Shown piece after piece: positions 1 through 8,953 of a DNA stretch of 64,000 nt (positions are counted from its first letter, which is position 1; every line of letters begins with the position of its first letter). Source of the stretch: Paraclostridium hominis. GTDB lineage: Bacteria; Bacillota; Clostridia; Peptostreptococcales; Peptostreptococcaceae. The stretch lies in assembly GCF_014306135.1 (NCBI RefSeq), contig NZ_JACRWD010000001.1, positions 682,001 to 746,000 on the forward strand, written 5' to 3'. The notes under the pieces are model-generated. The model had not been told where the DNA came from, searched no databases, and saw only the letters and a list, made by a program, of their open reading frames with translations. A program made the position numbers and the translations under genes.

Positions 1-7
1 AAGTGGT

Positions 8-499
8 ATGGATAAAAATGATATAAGGGCTAATATATTCCAACAAATGATTCATGGACATAAATATTATTATGCAGAAACTTTTTTAGGAAAAGATAAA
101 ATAGATGAATTTTTAATAGATCCTAGAAGTAAAAATATATATTCGTATTTAGATACAAAAAAATCATACAATAATAATTATGGAGATGGACATTGGAGAG
201 CTACAAAAGATGGTAATGTGGAATTTACTATAAGCAAAAGTACAGCAGAAAGTTTACTAGAGAAAAAATTAAAAGAACTTGATGAAAGTTATAAGCATGT
301 AACGATTGAAGATAGAGACAAAGTTTTAAGATATTTATATGATAAAGAAGTTTTAGATAAGTTTATAGGAAAAAATAATGATATTTATTATTATGCTGTT
401 GTAAATAGGGGATTTTTCAAATCTAAGCAAGTCTATTTAATAAATCCATATACAAAGCAAATATACAAAGTATTAGAAGATAAGATTAGTAAGATTTAA
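8..499 (+). CDS. Hypothetical protein with a duplicated short motif; possibly the 3' part of a longer gene
   Basis: This 163-residue reading frame has no family I recognise. Two segments resemble each other: residues about 20-50 (a YYYAE stretch, later LIDPRSKNIYSY) and about 127-157 (YYYAV, later LINPYTKQIYKV). This looks like a duplicated beta-hairpin of the kind seen in small extracytoplasmic clostridial domains, which is inference. No ribosome site is visible before the ATG and the frame stays open to the left window edge, so the true start may lie outside. A strong terminator follows directly, so it ends its transcription unit. Confidence 0.6.
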   Translation: MDKNDIRANIFQQMIHGHKYYYAETFLGKDKIDEFLIDPRSKNIYSYLDTKKSYNNNYGDGHWRATKDGNVEFTISKSTAESLLEKKLKELDESYKHVTIEDRDKVLRYLYDKEVLDKFIGKNNDIYYYAVVNRGFFKSKQVYLINPYTKQIYKVLEDKISKI

Positions 500-501
500 C
501 G

Positions 502-530
502 AAAGCGTGTGAAAGCACGCTTTTATTTTT
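502..530 (+). terminator. Rho-independent terminator
   Basis: An 8-bp stem (AAAGCGTG with CACGCTTT) encloses a 6-nt loop and is followed by a T-rich tail. It lies 3 nt after the stop codon of the first gene. Confidence 0.85.
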
Positions 531-558
531 AATATAATTTAAGGAGATATATATAATA

Positions 559-1977
559 ATGAAAGCTAGGCAAAGGTAATTAAATATTGTTGGAATTACA
601 ATTTTACTTATTATGTTGGGGGTTATCACTTTTGCATTTTATAGAAAGCAAAAGTGACAAAATAATGAAAAATGTATATATATAGAATTTAGATATAGGA
701 AAATTATCTAAATTAGATGCAAAAGATAAACTAAAAAACAAATTTAAAGAAAAAAATATAATTTTAAGTTTTGAAGATAAAACATGGAAGATCGAACCTA
801 AAAAATTAGACTTTAATTATAAAATAGATAAAACTGTGGAAGATGCTTTTTTATTAAATAAAAAGGCTAATATATTTAAAAACTTACTAGAAACTTTAAA
901 ATCTATATGTGGTAAGAAAAATGTACTTAGCATTGATGTATATTATGATAAAAATAAATTAACAAAAATATTAAATCAAATATCAAAAGATATAAATAGA
1001 GAATCTAAAGATGCAACTATAGAGATATCAAAAACTTCAAAAGAAATAAAAAGAAATTTATTAAAACATAATTTAAATTGTAAAATTATAACTAATAAAG
1101 AAAATCCTAAGATAACTAAATCTCAACTAGAAAATATAGATACAGTTCTTGGTAGTTATTCAACTAAGTTTGATAAAGGTGTATCGTGAAGAAATCAAAA
1201 TATAAAACTAGCTGCTAATAGAACTAGTTATATTCTTTTAATGCCAGGAGAAACATTCTCGTATAATGAAAATACAAAAAAAGAACTTTAAATAATGGGT
1301 ATAAAAATGCACCTGTTATAGTTCAAGGGGTAGTTCAAGAAGGTGTAGGAAGCGGGGGATGTCAGGTATCTACAACACTATATAATGCTACATTATATGC
1401 AGGATTAGAATATTTAGAACAATACCATCGTCATATTAACCTAAGGGAAGAGATGCAGCTGTAGCAGATGATAGTATAGATTTTGTATTTAAAAATAATT
1501 TAAAATATCTAATTTACACAAAAAATACTGTTTATGGAAATACAATAAAATGTGAGATTTATGGAAGTTTAAAAGATAAAAAATATTGAAATAGTAACTA
1601 ATAAAGATCAAGTTTCAGTTGCTTCTGTAAAAAAAGTCGATGATCCTACTTTAGAAAAAGAAAGAGATGGATATGTAGTATCTACATATAGGATATATAA
1701 AGACAATAATGGAAATTTAGAAAAAAGAGAAAAAGTAACCAAATCCTATTATCCTAAAAAACAAGGTGTAATAGCTATGGGCACAATGGATGCAGTTCAA
1801 TATACAGAAATAAAACTACAACAATTTGTACCAGAAAATAATTCTTCTAGCGATAGTAATACAGAAGTTGTATCTGATCAAACTATTACACAAGATATTT
1901 CAAATGAAGTAAATCAGTCACAAGTACAACAATAGCAATTTAATCAACAGCAATTGCAAATAGAAACTAATCAATAA
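559..1977 (+). pseudogene. Degraded VanW-family protein with G5 domain
   Basis: Joining frames recovers a recognisable protein: an N-terminal membrane segment (about 577-650), a peptidoglycan-binding-like region (about 690-1130), a VanW domain (LGSYSTKF, then MPGETFSYNE, then GGCQVSTTLYNATLY near 1350-1395) and a G5 domain (about 1615-1790), ending in a Q/N-rich tail. Intact homologues are cell-wall-associated proteins of clostridia. The frame is broken by early stops at 577 and 655, a frameshift near 680, a TGA at 1187-1189, frameshifts near 1280 and 1580, an apparent small deletion near 1440 and an amber codon at 1933 before the final stop at 1975. An AAGGAG ribosome site remains at 541. 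Clearly non-functional as one protein; the 836-1189 stretch alone is open but is only a fragment. Confidence 0.9.
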
Positions 1978-1987
1978 ATAGCATTTT

Positions 1988-2022
1988 AAAAATCTTACTT
2001 AAAAATTAAGTAAGATTTTTTT
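1988..2022 (+). terminator. Rho-independent terminator
   Basis: A perfect 14-bp stem (1988-2001 with 2007-2020) with a 5-nt loop and a T tract, just behind the VanW pseudogene. The terminator has survived although the gene has not. Confidence 0.85.
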
Positions 2023-2093
2023 ATAATATGTATAATTTTGACTAAATTAATTTAATATGGTATTTTATTATATAGATAAAGTAAAAAGAGAGG

Positions 2094-3467
2094 GTGATTA
2101 CTATATTAAGGTTATATATAAAAAGTGATATAAAAAGCTTACATAAAAAAATAATAGACATATCACTTATAGAAGAAGATAGCAATGATACTACTTTTTT
2201 TAATATAGATGATGAAGAGATAAATGAAACTTTAAAAACACTTAAAAAGACTTACATAACAGCTAATAGTAAAGATGAAACTATACTTAACTTAAAACAT
2301 AAGACAAAGAGACAGGTTAAAGATACTAGAGCTTTAAAATTAGAGTCTTACAAAAAGTATAATGAAGCTTTAAATATGATAGATAGAAACTTTATTACTA
2401 GTGCTACTGAAATTGTAGAAGAGGCATTAGAGTTAAATCCAAAAGATGTAGATATACTAAATTTAAGAGGTTTATTAAAATTTTTAAAATGTAATTTTGA
2501 TGAGTCTTTTGAAAGTTTCTATAAAAGTTTATGTTACAATAACAATCAATTAGCTAGAAAATATGTAGATTTATTAAGTTCAGAAGAATTTAGTATATTT
2601 TTAAGTAGATATAATCATGCTATAAGATTTGTAAATAATGATTTAAACCAAGAGAGTATACAAATACTTGAAAACATAATAAATGAAGAACCAGAACTTA
2701 TAGAACCTTATTTGTTATTGCATTTGATATATGAAAAATTAGGTGATAATGAAAAAGCTAATGAATATTTAGATAAATTACAAGCTGTAGATAAAGATAA
2801 CAGTCTATTTGAAAAAGAAGTAAGTAAAATTACTAATGATGAAAAAACTAAAGAGGCAAGTAAAAAAACTAAAAATCATATTCCATTATATGCTTTAATA
2901 GTAGTTTTAGTAATAGCAATAGGAGCTTTATATATAAATAATAAGAAAAAGTTAAATCATCTTGCAAGTCAGGTTACAGAAAAAAATAAAGAACTTGATA
3001 AAACTAGTGAGAAATTAGATAAGACTAAAGATGAGTTAGAACAAGCTAAAACACAAAAAGAAGATAATAAAAAAGATGAGATTATAGTAGGGGACGAAGA
3101 AGATTTATTTAATAAAGCTATGGAATTTAAAGAAGATGGAAATAACAAAGAAGCTATAAAATATTTAAAATTAGTACTTAAAAATGGTAAAACAAAGAAA
3201 TATATATCTGAAGCTATATATCAATTAGGTTTAATAAACGAAAAAGAAAATAATAATGAAGAAGCCATAAAGTATTATAGTAAATATATAAATACTTATA
3301 AACCATCAGATAATTATTATGATGATAGTTATTATAATATTGGAATGATTTACTATAAAGAAGGCGATTTAGATAAAGCTCAAAAGACATTTTATAGTTT
3401 AAGGGCTGAAGATCCAGATAGTATGTACAACAACTCAAAAGTAGAATCTATATTAAAAGAAAGATAA
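2094..3467 (+). CDS. Membrane-anchored TPR protein with coiled coil
   Basis: The 457-residue protein has helical TPR-like repeats at about 85-235 (EAL-NP motif near 110-117), one transmembrane helix at 263-281 followed by lysines, a charged coiled coil at 285-325 and a second TPR block at 335-440 of the YbgF-like type (KEDGNNKEAIKYL, YYKEGDLDKAQ). It probably bridges the membrane, with a repeat scaffold on either side. No enzymatic motif is seen. The only standard start in frame is the GTG at 2094, which is fused to the AGAGAGGG ribosome site with no spacing; the ATA codon at 2103 is far better placed (see findings). Monocistronic, closed by a terminator. Confidence 0.8.
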   Translation: MITILRLYIKSDIKSLHKKIIDISLIEEDSNDTTFFNIDDEEINETLKTLKKTYITANSKDETILNLKHKTKRQVKDTRALKLESYKKYNEALNMIDRNFITSATEIVEEALELNPKDVDILNLRGLLKFLKCNFDESFESFYKSLCYNNNQLARKYVDLLSSEEFSIFLSRYNHAIRFVNNDLNQESIQILENIINEEPELIEPYLLLHLIYEKLGDNEKANEYLDKLQAVDKDNSLFEKEVSKITNDEKTKEASKKTKNHIPLYALIVVLVIAIGALYINNKKKLNHLASQVTEKNKELDKTSEKLDKTKDELEQAKTQKEDNKKDEIIVGDEEDLFNKAMEFKEDGNNKEAIKYLKLVLKNGKTKKYISEAIYQLGLINEKENNNEEAIKYYSKYINTYKPSDNYYDDSYYNIGMIYYKEGDLDKAQKTFYSLRAEDPDSMYNNSKVESILKER

Positions 3468-3492
3468 AAGAGCATTTTATGCTCTTTTTTTA
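3466..3492 (+). terminator. Rho-independent terminator
   Basis: A 9-bp stem AAAGAGCAT/ATGCTCTTT with a 3-nt loop and a T tract. The stem starts at the last base of the TPR gene stop codon. Confidence 0.85.
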
Positions 3493-3594
3493 TGTGCATA
3501 TAAATTTATATTTAAAAATTAGTATAGGAAATAGAAAAATATAATATTAATTATTAGTAAAGATGTTAATAATTTTATAAAAAGGAGGTCAGAG

Positions 3595-4563
3595 ATGGTA
3601 GATAAAAAGTTATTTCTCCCTATATTAAGAAATGGAAAATATGGATTTATTGATGAAAATAATAACATAAAAATAAAACCTAAGTTTAAATATGTATCTG
3701 AGAGATTTAGAGATGGATATTGTGTTGTAACATATATAAAACGTATAAACAAATCTGTAAGATGGGTCTTTGGATATTTAGATGAACATGGATATAATAA
3801 TATATTTTTGCATTTAGATAGTGCATCAGATTTTAGTGAAGGATTATCAAGGATTAAAATTAATGGGAAATATGGTTTTTTAGATAAAAATTTAAATGAA
3901 GTAATAAATGCTAAATATGAATCAGCTGCAAATTTTAATGAAGGAATGGCTGGAGTTAAGTTAAATAAAAAATGGGGATATGTAAATAAAGATGGACATA
4001 TAGCAATAGAGCCTAAATTTAGTTATGTTAATAAATTTAATGAAGGATTAGCATTAGTTGAAAACAAAAATAAATATGGATATATAAATAAAAATGGAGA
4101 TTTCGTTATAAAACCTGAGTTTGATATAGCAACTGATTTTTCACAAGGTATAGCAGGAATAAGAGTTAATGATAAGTGGGGATATATAAATGTAAATGGA
4201 GATAGGATTATCGATTTTAAATTTGATAGAGCGAAATCTTTTAGTGAAGGATTAGCACCAGTATGTATAAATGAAAAGTGGGGATACATAAATACTTTTG
4301 GTGAAATAGTAATTGAACCGATATTTGATTATGCTTGCGAATTTAATGATGGATTAGCTAGGTTTAATATAGGTTCGAGTTCATTAACTAGGGGGATGTG
4401 TGTGCCAAAAGGTGGATTATGGGGATTTTTAAATAAAGAAGGAAAAATAAAAATATTGCCAACGTTGAAATCGGTTTCGGATTTTGAAAATGGGTATGCA
4501 CAGATAATTGATGGAGATAATAATAACTACATAGATAAAAATGGAGATATTTTAATAAATTAA
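3595..4563 (+). CDS. WG-repeat protein
   Basis: This 322-residue protein is almost entirely WG/YG repeats (about seven), each with the pattern KWGYINxxG, a short strand ending in EPKF or KPEF, then F-x-EGLA. WG-repeat proteins are predicted to form beta-rich scaffolds of unknown ligand. No signal peptide or membrane helix is visible, so it is likely cytoplasmic. A strong AAAGGAGGT site sits 7 nt upstream of the ATG. Repeats at about 50-75 and 265-290 are the most degenerate. Confidence 0.9.
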   Translation: MVDKKLFLPILRNGKYGFIDENNNIKIKPKFKYVSERFRDGYCVVTYIKRINKSVRWVFGYLDEHGYNNIFLHLDSASDFSEGLSRIKINGKYGFLDKNLNEVINAKYESAANFNEGMAGVKLNKKWGYVNKDGHIAIEPKFSYVNKFNEGLALVENKNKYGYINKNGDFVIKPEFDIATDFSQGIAGIRVNDKWGYINVNGDRIIDFKFDRAKSFSEGLAPVCINEKWGYINTFGEIVIEPIFDYACEFNDGLARFNIGSSSLTRGMCVPKGGLWGFLNKEGKIKILPTLKSVSDFENGYAQIIDGDNNNYIDKNGDILIN

Positions 4564-4627
4564 GCTATAAATTTAGGAAAATTAAGTTTGAAAAAACAAG
4601 GATATAGTAGTAATATATATAAGGAAG

Positions 4628-4660
4628 TTAAAGGGGATTAAAAATATCCCTTTAATTTTG
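4628..4660 (+). terminator. Probable terminator after the WG-repeat gene
   Basis: An 8-bp stem TTAAAGGG/CCCTTTAA with an AT-rich loop and a short T-rich tail. The tail is weaker than at neighbouring terminators. Confidence 0.6.
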
Positions 4661-4695
4661 CAAAAAATAAAAAAATAAATTTAGGAGAAAAGTAG

Positions 4696-5058
4696 ATGAA
4701 ATTATTAAGACAGCTGGCCTTAATCTTTACAATATGGGCCATAGGAGAATACATTAGTTCGTTTTTAAGTAATATAATTATTATACCTGGAAGTATAATA
4801 GGTATGATTATATTATTTGTATTATTAAAATCTAAAGTTGTAAAAGTCGATTCAATAGAAGAACTTAGCAATTTTTTTCTAGATAACATGGCTATATTTT
4901 TTGTCCCTGCAGGGGTTTCACTTATAAGTTCTTTAGGTTTAATTAGCTCAAATATATTAGTTTTAGCTGCAACAATATTAATAAGTACTACTTTAGTAAT
5001 GATTGTAACAGCTATAGTTGTTGAACAGATGATAAAAATAAAGAGTAAGAGAGGTTAG
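4696..5058 (+). CDS. lrgA: LrgA/CidA family holin-like membrane protein
   Basis: The 120-residue protein has four predicted membrane helices, with the LrgA hallmarks PGSIIGMIILF near residues 32-42 and FFVPAGVSLI near 69-78. In Firmicutes, LrgA/CidA proteins act with LrgB as a membrane pair that affects autolysis and pyruvate transport. The next gene is lrgB, 4 nt downstream, so the two are one operon. The usual LytSR regulators are not nearby. An AGGAG site precedes the ATG. The family is clear; whether this copy is CidA- or LrgA-like cannot be told from the sequence alone. Confidence 0.92.
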   Translation: MKLLRQLALIFTIWAIGEYISSFLSNIIIIPGSIIGMIILFVLLKSKVVKVDSIEELSNFFLDNMAIFFVPAGVSLISSLGLISSNILVLAATILISTTLVMIVTAIVVEQMIKIKSKRG

Positions 5059-5062
5059 TGGC

Positions 5063-5755
5063 ATGTATAACGTATTACAAACACCTATATTTGGAATAGT
5101 AATTACTATATTATTTTTCAGTATTGGTTCATATATTCAAAATAAAACTAAAATGGCTATATTTAATCCATTGCTAATAGCTATTTTAGGAATAATAGTA
5201 TTTTTAAAAGTATGCAATATACCATATAATAGCTATAAATTAGGGGGAGATTCTATAAACTTTTTCTTAGGACCTGTAACTATAGTATTAGCATTACCTT
5301 TATATAAGCAATATAATTTACTAAAAAAACATTTCTATGAAATTATAATAGGTATAACGACTGGAGTTTTAGTTTCTTTTTCAAGTATTGTAGTTATAAG
5401 TAAACTAATTGGATCTGATAAATTGATAATGGATTCTTTATTAGGAAAATCAATAACAACACCTATGGGAATATCATTAACATCTACTTTAGGAGGGATA
5501 GAATCCGTAACAATAGTGGCAATAATATTAACAGGAATAATAGGTGGAATGATAGCAATACCTCTTTTTAAAATTATAAATACAAAACACCCCGTATCAA
5601 AAGGTATTGCACTTGGAACAGCATCACATGCATTAGGAACAACAAAAGCTTTAGAGTTAGGTGAAATTGAAGGTGCTATGAGTGGATTAGCTATAGGTAT
5701 ATCAGGTACAATAACTGTAATTTTAATACCTATATTAATAAACTTTATAAAATAA
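5063..5755 (+). CDS. lrgB: LrgB family membrane protein
   Basis: The 230-residue hydrophobic protein matches the LrgB/CidB family in length and motifs: NPLLIAI near residue 35, LGPVTIVLALPLYKQ near 70-84, SITTPMGI near 130-137 and GTASHALGTTKALELGE near 185-201. It is the partner of LrgA, encoded just upstream, and together they form an integral membrane system implicated in murein hydrolase control or small organic acid export. Spacing of 4 nt shows translational coupling. Confidence 0.93.
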   Translation: MYNVLQTPIFGIVITILFFSIGSYIQNKTKMAIFNPLLIAILGIIVFLKVCNIPYNSYKLGGDSINFFLGPVTIVLALPLYKQYNLLKKHFYEIIIGITTGVLVSFSSIVVISKLIGSDKLIMDSLLGKSITTPMGISLTSTLGGIESVTIVAIILTGIIGGMIAIPLFKIINTKHPVSKGIALGTASHALGTTKALELGEIEGAMSGLAIGISGTITVILIPILINFIK

Positions 5756-5791
5756 TAAAGTTAAATAATTGTTTTTGAAGGGAGAACTATA

Positions 5792-6658
5792 ATGAGTGAG
5801 GTAAGAAATACTTTAGAAGAGAATATACTACTAAGGTACTTATTTATAATAGTCGGTATTACTATATCATCGATAGGTATTAATGGATTTTTAAAGCCAG
5901 CACATCTATTAGGAGGAGGAGTTGCAGGTTTATCTGTTGCATTAAACTATGTTAGCAATATAAATATTGGGGTTTTATCATTTTTAATAAATATCCCTAT
6001 ATTTATTTTAGGATTCATATTTTTAGAAAAACAATTTTGTATAACAAGTTTAATAAATATGGTTTTATTTTCAACTATTTTAGGTTTTACTCAAAATGTT
6101 GGAGATTATATAGCTGTAGATGATTTATTGCTACAAACAGTTTATGGTGGTATACTAGGTGGAATAGGCTTAGGTATGGTGTTTAAGGCAAAATCTTCGT
6201 TAGGTGGTACAGATATAATAGCAGCAATACTTAAGATTAAAAAAAATATACCTATGAAGGATACTGGACTTTTTATGAATTTTTTAATTGTATGTCTAGG
6301 ATCTTCATTATTTGGATTAGAATTAGGGCTTTATACATTAATAGGGATGTTTTTTAACTTATATTCTATGAATATAGTTAAAGATGCTATGAATTCTCAG
6401 AAATCTGTAATGCTAATATCTAATAAAAGTGAAGAAATATCAAAGAGTATAATGAAAGAATTAATAAGAGGTGTTACATTAATTGAAGCAGAAGGTGCAT
6501 ATACTCATGAAAAGAAAAAAATAATATATTGTATAGTTGCATCTAGTGAAATACCTAAAATAAAAGAGATTGCATTAAGACATGATAAAAAATCATTTAT
6601 ATCTGTAAATGATGTAAATGAAGTTAAGGGTAGAGGATTTAAAGAAAAATTTCTATAA
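5792..6658 (+). CDS. YitT family membrane protein
   Basis: The 288-residue protein has the YitT layout: about five N-terminal membrane helices with the conserved GINGFLKPAHLLGGGVAGLS motif (residues about 30-50) and AKSSLGGTDIIAA (about 130-142), then a soluble C-terminal DUF2179 domain (about 205-285) ending in NEVKGRGF. The function of the family is unsettled. It begins 36 nt after lrgB behind a GAAGGGAG site and may be cotranscribed with it. The C-terminal domain is expected on the cytoplasmic side. Confidence 0.92.
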   Translation: MSEVRNTLEENILLRYLFIIVGITISSIGINGFLKPAHLLGGGVAGLSVALNYVSNINIGVLSFLINIPIFILGFIFLEKQFCITSLINMVLFSTILGFTQNVGDYIAVDDLLLQTVYGGILGGIGLGMVFKAKSSLGGTDIIAAILKIKKNIPMKDTGLFMNFLIVCLGSSLFGLELGLYTLIGMFFNLYSMNIVKDAMNSQKSVMLISNKSEEISKSIMKELIRGVTLIEAEGAYTHEKKKIIYCIVASSEIPKIKEIALRHDKKSFISVNDVNEVKGRGFKEKFL

Positions 6659-7018
6659 ACATGAATAAAAAATAATTTTATAGATAAAATATTAAATATG
6701 ATATATTTATATATCATATTTAGATTTACTTAACTATCGGATTGGCTATAGTATACATAGATTACAAAAACCTCTCTATAGTCTAAAATAAAAATTATTA
6801 TAATGTACGCATTATTTACTTGGAGCGGAACGTATTGATTAATGTGAATCGTGAAAAACAATTATAACAATAAAGCATACTAGATTTCTAGTATGCTTTA
6901 TTGTTATAATTAGACATATAAAAATCTTAAAATTTATTGAAATTATGGAAAAAAAGTAGAAATTTAATATATAATAGTAATATATAAGTGTATAATTTGA
7001 AAGTAGTGGGGTAGTTAT
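6659..7018. other. Gene-free intergenic region with a long inverted repeat
   Basis: No credible gene is seen in these 360 bases. They hold the 52-base inverted repeat at 6860-6911, a possible short hairpin near 6748-6782 (GCTATAG with CTATAG) and, near 7000, an AT-rich promoter-like stretch for the MORN gene. A 26-codon open stretch without a start at about 6800-6863 may be the tail of a lost gene, but I cannot assign it. Confidence 0.5.
6860..6911. repeat. Perfect 25-bp inverted repeat with 2-nt loop
   Basis: Arms 6860-6884 and 6887-6911 are exact reverse complements, separated by TT. The inner part of each arm is the unusual CATACTAGA. No long T tract follows on the + strand, so it is not a textbook terminator, although it could stop transcription from either side or act as a folded RNA. 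Confidence 0.9.
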
Positions 7019-7831
7019 ATGAATACAGAACAAAATAATAAGGATTTAATAGAAACATATAGAAAAACTATATATAGCATAGAAAAAGAAATAAAACGTA
7101 TAAGTCTTTTTAATAAATTTATATCAAAGAGATCATCACACTGCCAACAAGAATCATTAGCACTAGAGGGTGGACAAGTTATAAGTGTTTCAAATATAAA
7201 TAATTCAAATAAAAAACCTTCAGGTAGAATACACACATTTTATAATGGAGATGAATATATAGGAAAAATTATAGATGGGAAAATGGAAGGGAAAGGAACT
7301 TATAAATTTTTTCAAGAAAGTGGAAAAGAATTAGAATATGTAGGTCACTTTAAAAATGATATGAAAGATGGAAATGGTACATGTGAATTGCCTAATGGAT
7401 GTGTGTATACAGGTCAATGGAAAGAAGATTTAATGGATGGAATAGGAAAGATGCACTACGTTAGTGATGATGAGTATTTAGGACATTGGAAACATGGCAA
7501 AAAAGAAGGTCATGGTATGTATACGTGGAAAAATAGAGGAATGTATATAGGTGAATTTAAACATGGTAAAATGGATGGTATAGGAACTTGCTATGATGAA
7601 AATGGGAGAATTATATATGAAGGAGAGTTTAAAAATAACCTACCACATGGTAAAGGCATATACATATGGGCAGACAATAAAAAATATGTAGGTGAATTTA
7701 GACATGGTAAAAAACATGGTTATGGAACTTTCTACATAGAAAATGATATATGCTATCAAGGTAATTGGAAGTTTGATAAACCCATTATATTTAATAAAAG
7801 TTTAGATGAGATTATATCAGGTATAAAATAG
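7019..7831 (+). CDS. MORN-repeat protein
   Basis: The 270-residue protein has a polar N-terminal third followed by about eight MORN repeats from residue 75 onwards, each of the form YxGxFKxGKxxGxGTY (for example YIGEFKHGKMDGIGT and YVGEFRHGKKHGYGT). MORN repeats build elongated beta-hairpin ribbons and are common in eukaryotes but sporadic in bacteria. No signal peptide or membrane helix is seen. A GGGG-type site precedes the ATG. Single gene with its own terminator. Confidence 0.92.
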   Translation: MNTEQNNKDLIETYRKTIYSIEKEIKRISLFNKFISKRSSHCQQESLALEGGQVISVSNINNSNKKPSGRIHTFYNGDEYIGKIIDGKMEGKGTYKFFQESGKELEYVGHFKNDMKDGNGTCELPNGCVYTGQWKEDLMDGIGKMHYVSDDEYLGHWKHGKKEGHGMYTWKNRGMYIGEFKHGKMDGIGTCYDENGRIIYEGEFKNNLPHGKGIYIWADNKKYVGEFRHGKKHGYGTFYIENDICYQGNWKFDKPIIFNKSLDEIISGIK

Positions 7832-7861
7832 ACCATATCTTACTTAGATTGGTCTATTTTA
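7825..7861 (+). terminator. Rho-independent terminator
   Basis: An 11-bp stem (7825-7835 with 7850-7860) overlapping the MORN stop codon, with a T-rich right arm. Confidence 0.8.
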
Positions 7862-7960
7862 TTGTGTAAATTTATAGTTCTCTATAAGAATATAAGTATT
7901 AATAAATGTATATAATTTAAAAAGCTATAAAAAGTCAATTTGTAATAAGGAAGTGATAAA

Positions 7961-8926
7961 TTGAAAAAAATATTATATTTATTAATATTTATATTACTAA
8001 TAACGACACATATTATGGTATATAAAGATAGTGAAAAATTAAATTTAAATAAATCTAAGGAAACTATAATGATACAAAATCAAAATATAAAAAAATACTA
8101 TGACATAAAAATTGGAGATAGTCAATCAAGTGTAATAAATAAAATTGGACCACCTGATAGAAAAGATTATAGTGAGTATGGTTTTACATGGTATGTTTAT
8201 AATAGGTTTAAAAATAATTTTGTTATGGTTGGAATAGAAGATGATAAAGTTGTTGGATTATATAGCAATTCGATAAATTCTATTGAAATGGGAGATATTA
8301 AATTAGAAGATAAATTAAAATATGTACGAGAAAATTATAAACCTATAGAATATAAAAAAAAGGGAAATACTAGGTTTATAATAGAATCTAAAAATCAATT
8401 CGATATTTTTATAAAAGATAATAAATATATAACTGTATTTTACGATTTACATTGCGATAATAAAGTTACATCTTATCAAATTATAGATAAAAGAATAGAA
8501 GAAAAAGTAAAGGATATATATCCAAAATACAGTGAAGAACTTAAGTTAAGTTTTGAAAAACAAATAATCGATCTTACAAACAGTGTAAGAGATAGAGAAG
8601 GGTTAACTAGATTAGAATTTAGTGAAAAAGCTAGTAAAAGTTCATTAATGCATAGTATAGACATGAGGGATAAAAATTATTTTGACCATGTTAATAAAAA
8701 AAATGAAACTCCATTTGATAGAATGAAAAAACAAAATATAATATACAGTTTAGCTGGTGAGAATATAGCAGCAGGACAAATAAGCGCTATATATGCTCAT
8801 GAAGCTTGGATGAACTCTTTAGGTCATAGAAAAAATATTTTAGGAGATTATGAGAATCTAGGAGTAGGAGTAAGTTTTGGTGGGCATTATAATATATATT
8901 ATACTCAAAATTTTTACAGTGAATAA
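7961..8926 (+). CDS. Secreted CAP-domain (SCP-like) protein
   Basis: A TTG start behind AAGGAAGTGAT gives 321 residues. Residues 3-20 form a signal or anchor helix. Residues about 47-180 fit the CAP-associated N-terminal domain (KIGPPDRKDYSEYGF, then WYVY), and residues 200-318 are a CAP domain with the markers LTNSVRDREGL, HSIDMRDKNYFDHVN, AGENIAAG and GHRKNILGDYENLGVG, as in Bacillus YkwD and YlbC. The exact function of bacterial CAP proteins is unknown. It lies next to a secreted polysaccharide deacetylase, consistent with a cell-envelope role. Confidence 0.9.
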   Translation: MKKILYLLIFILLITTHIMVYKDSEKLNLNKSKETIMIQNQNIKKYYDIKIGDSQSSVINKIGPPDRKDYSEYGFTWYVYNRFKNNFVMVGIEDDKVVGLYSNSINSIEMGDIKLEDKLKYVRENYKPIEYKKKGNTRFIIESKNQFDIFIKDNKYITVFYDLHCDNKVTSYQIIDKRIEEKVKDIYPKYSEELKLSFEKQIIDLTNSVRDREGLTRLEFSEKASKSSLMHSIDMRDKNYFDHVNKKNETPFDRMKKQNIIYSLAGENIAAGQISAIYAHEAWMNSLGHRKNILGDYENLGVGVSFGGHYNIYYTQNFYSE

Positions 8927-8953
8927 ATTGACATCATGAAAGGAAGTATAAAT

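Noticed and set aside
836..1189. 117-codon open frame taken as a separate gene
   Set aside because: It is a middle fragment of the broken VanW/G5 gene; its ATG has no ribosome site and homology continues in other frames on both sides.
6800..6863. Possible short coding remnant upstream of the 25-bp inverted repeat
   Set aside because: A 26-codon open stretch exists, but it has no start codon with a ribosome site and no recognisable similarity; in AT-rich DNA this can be chance.
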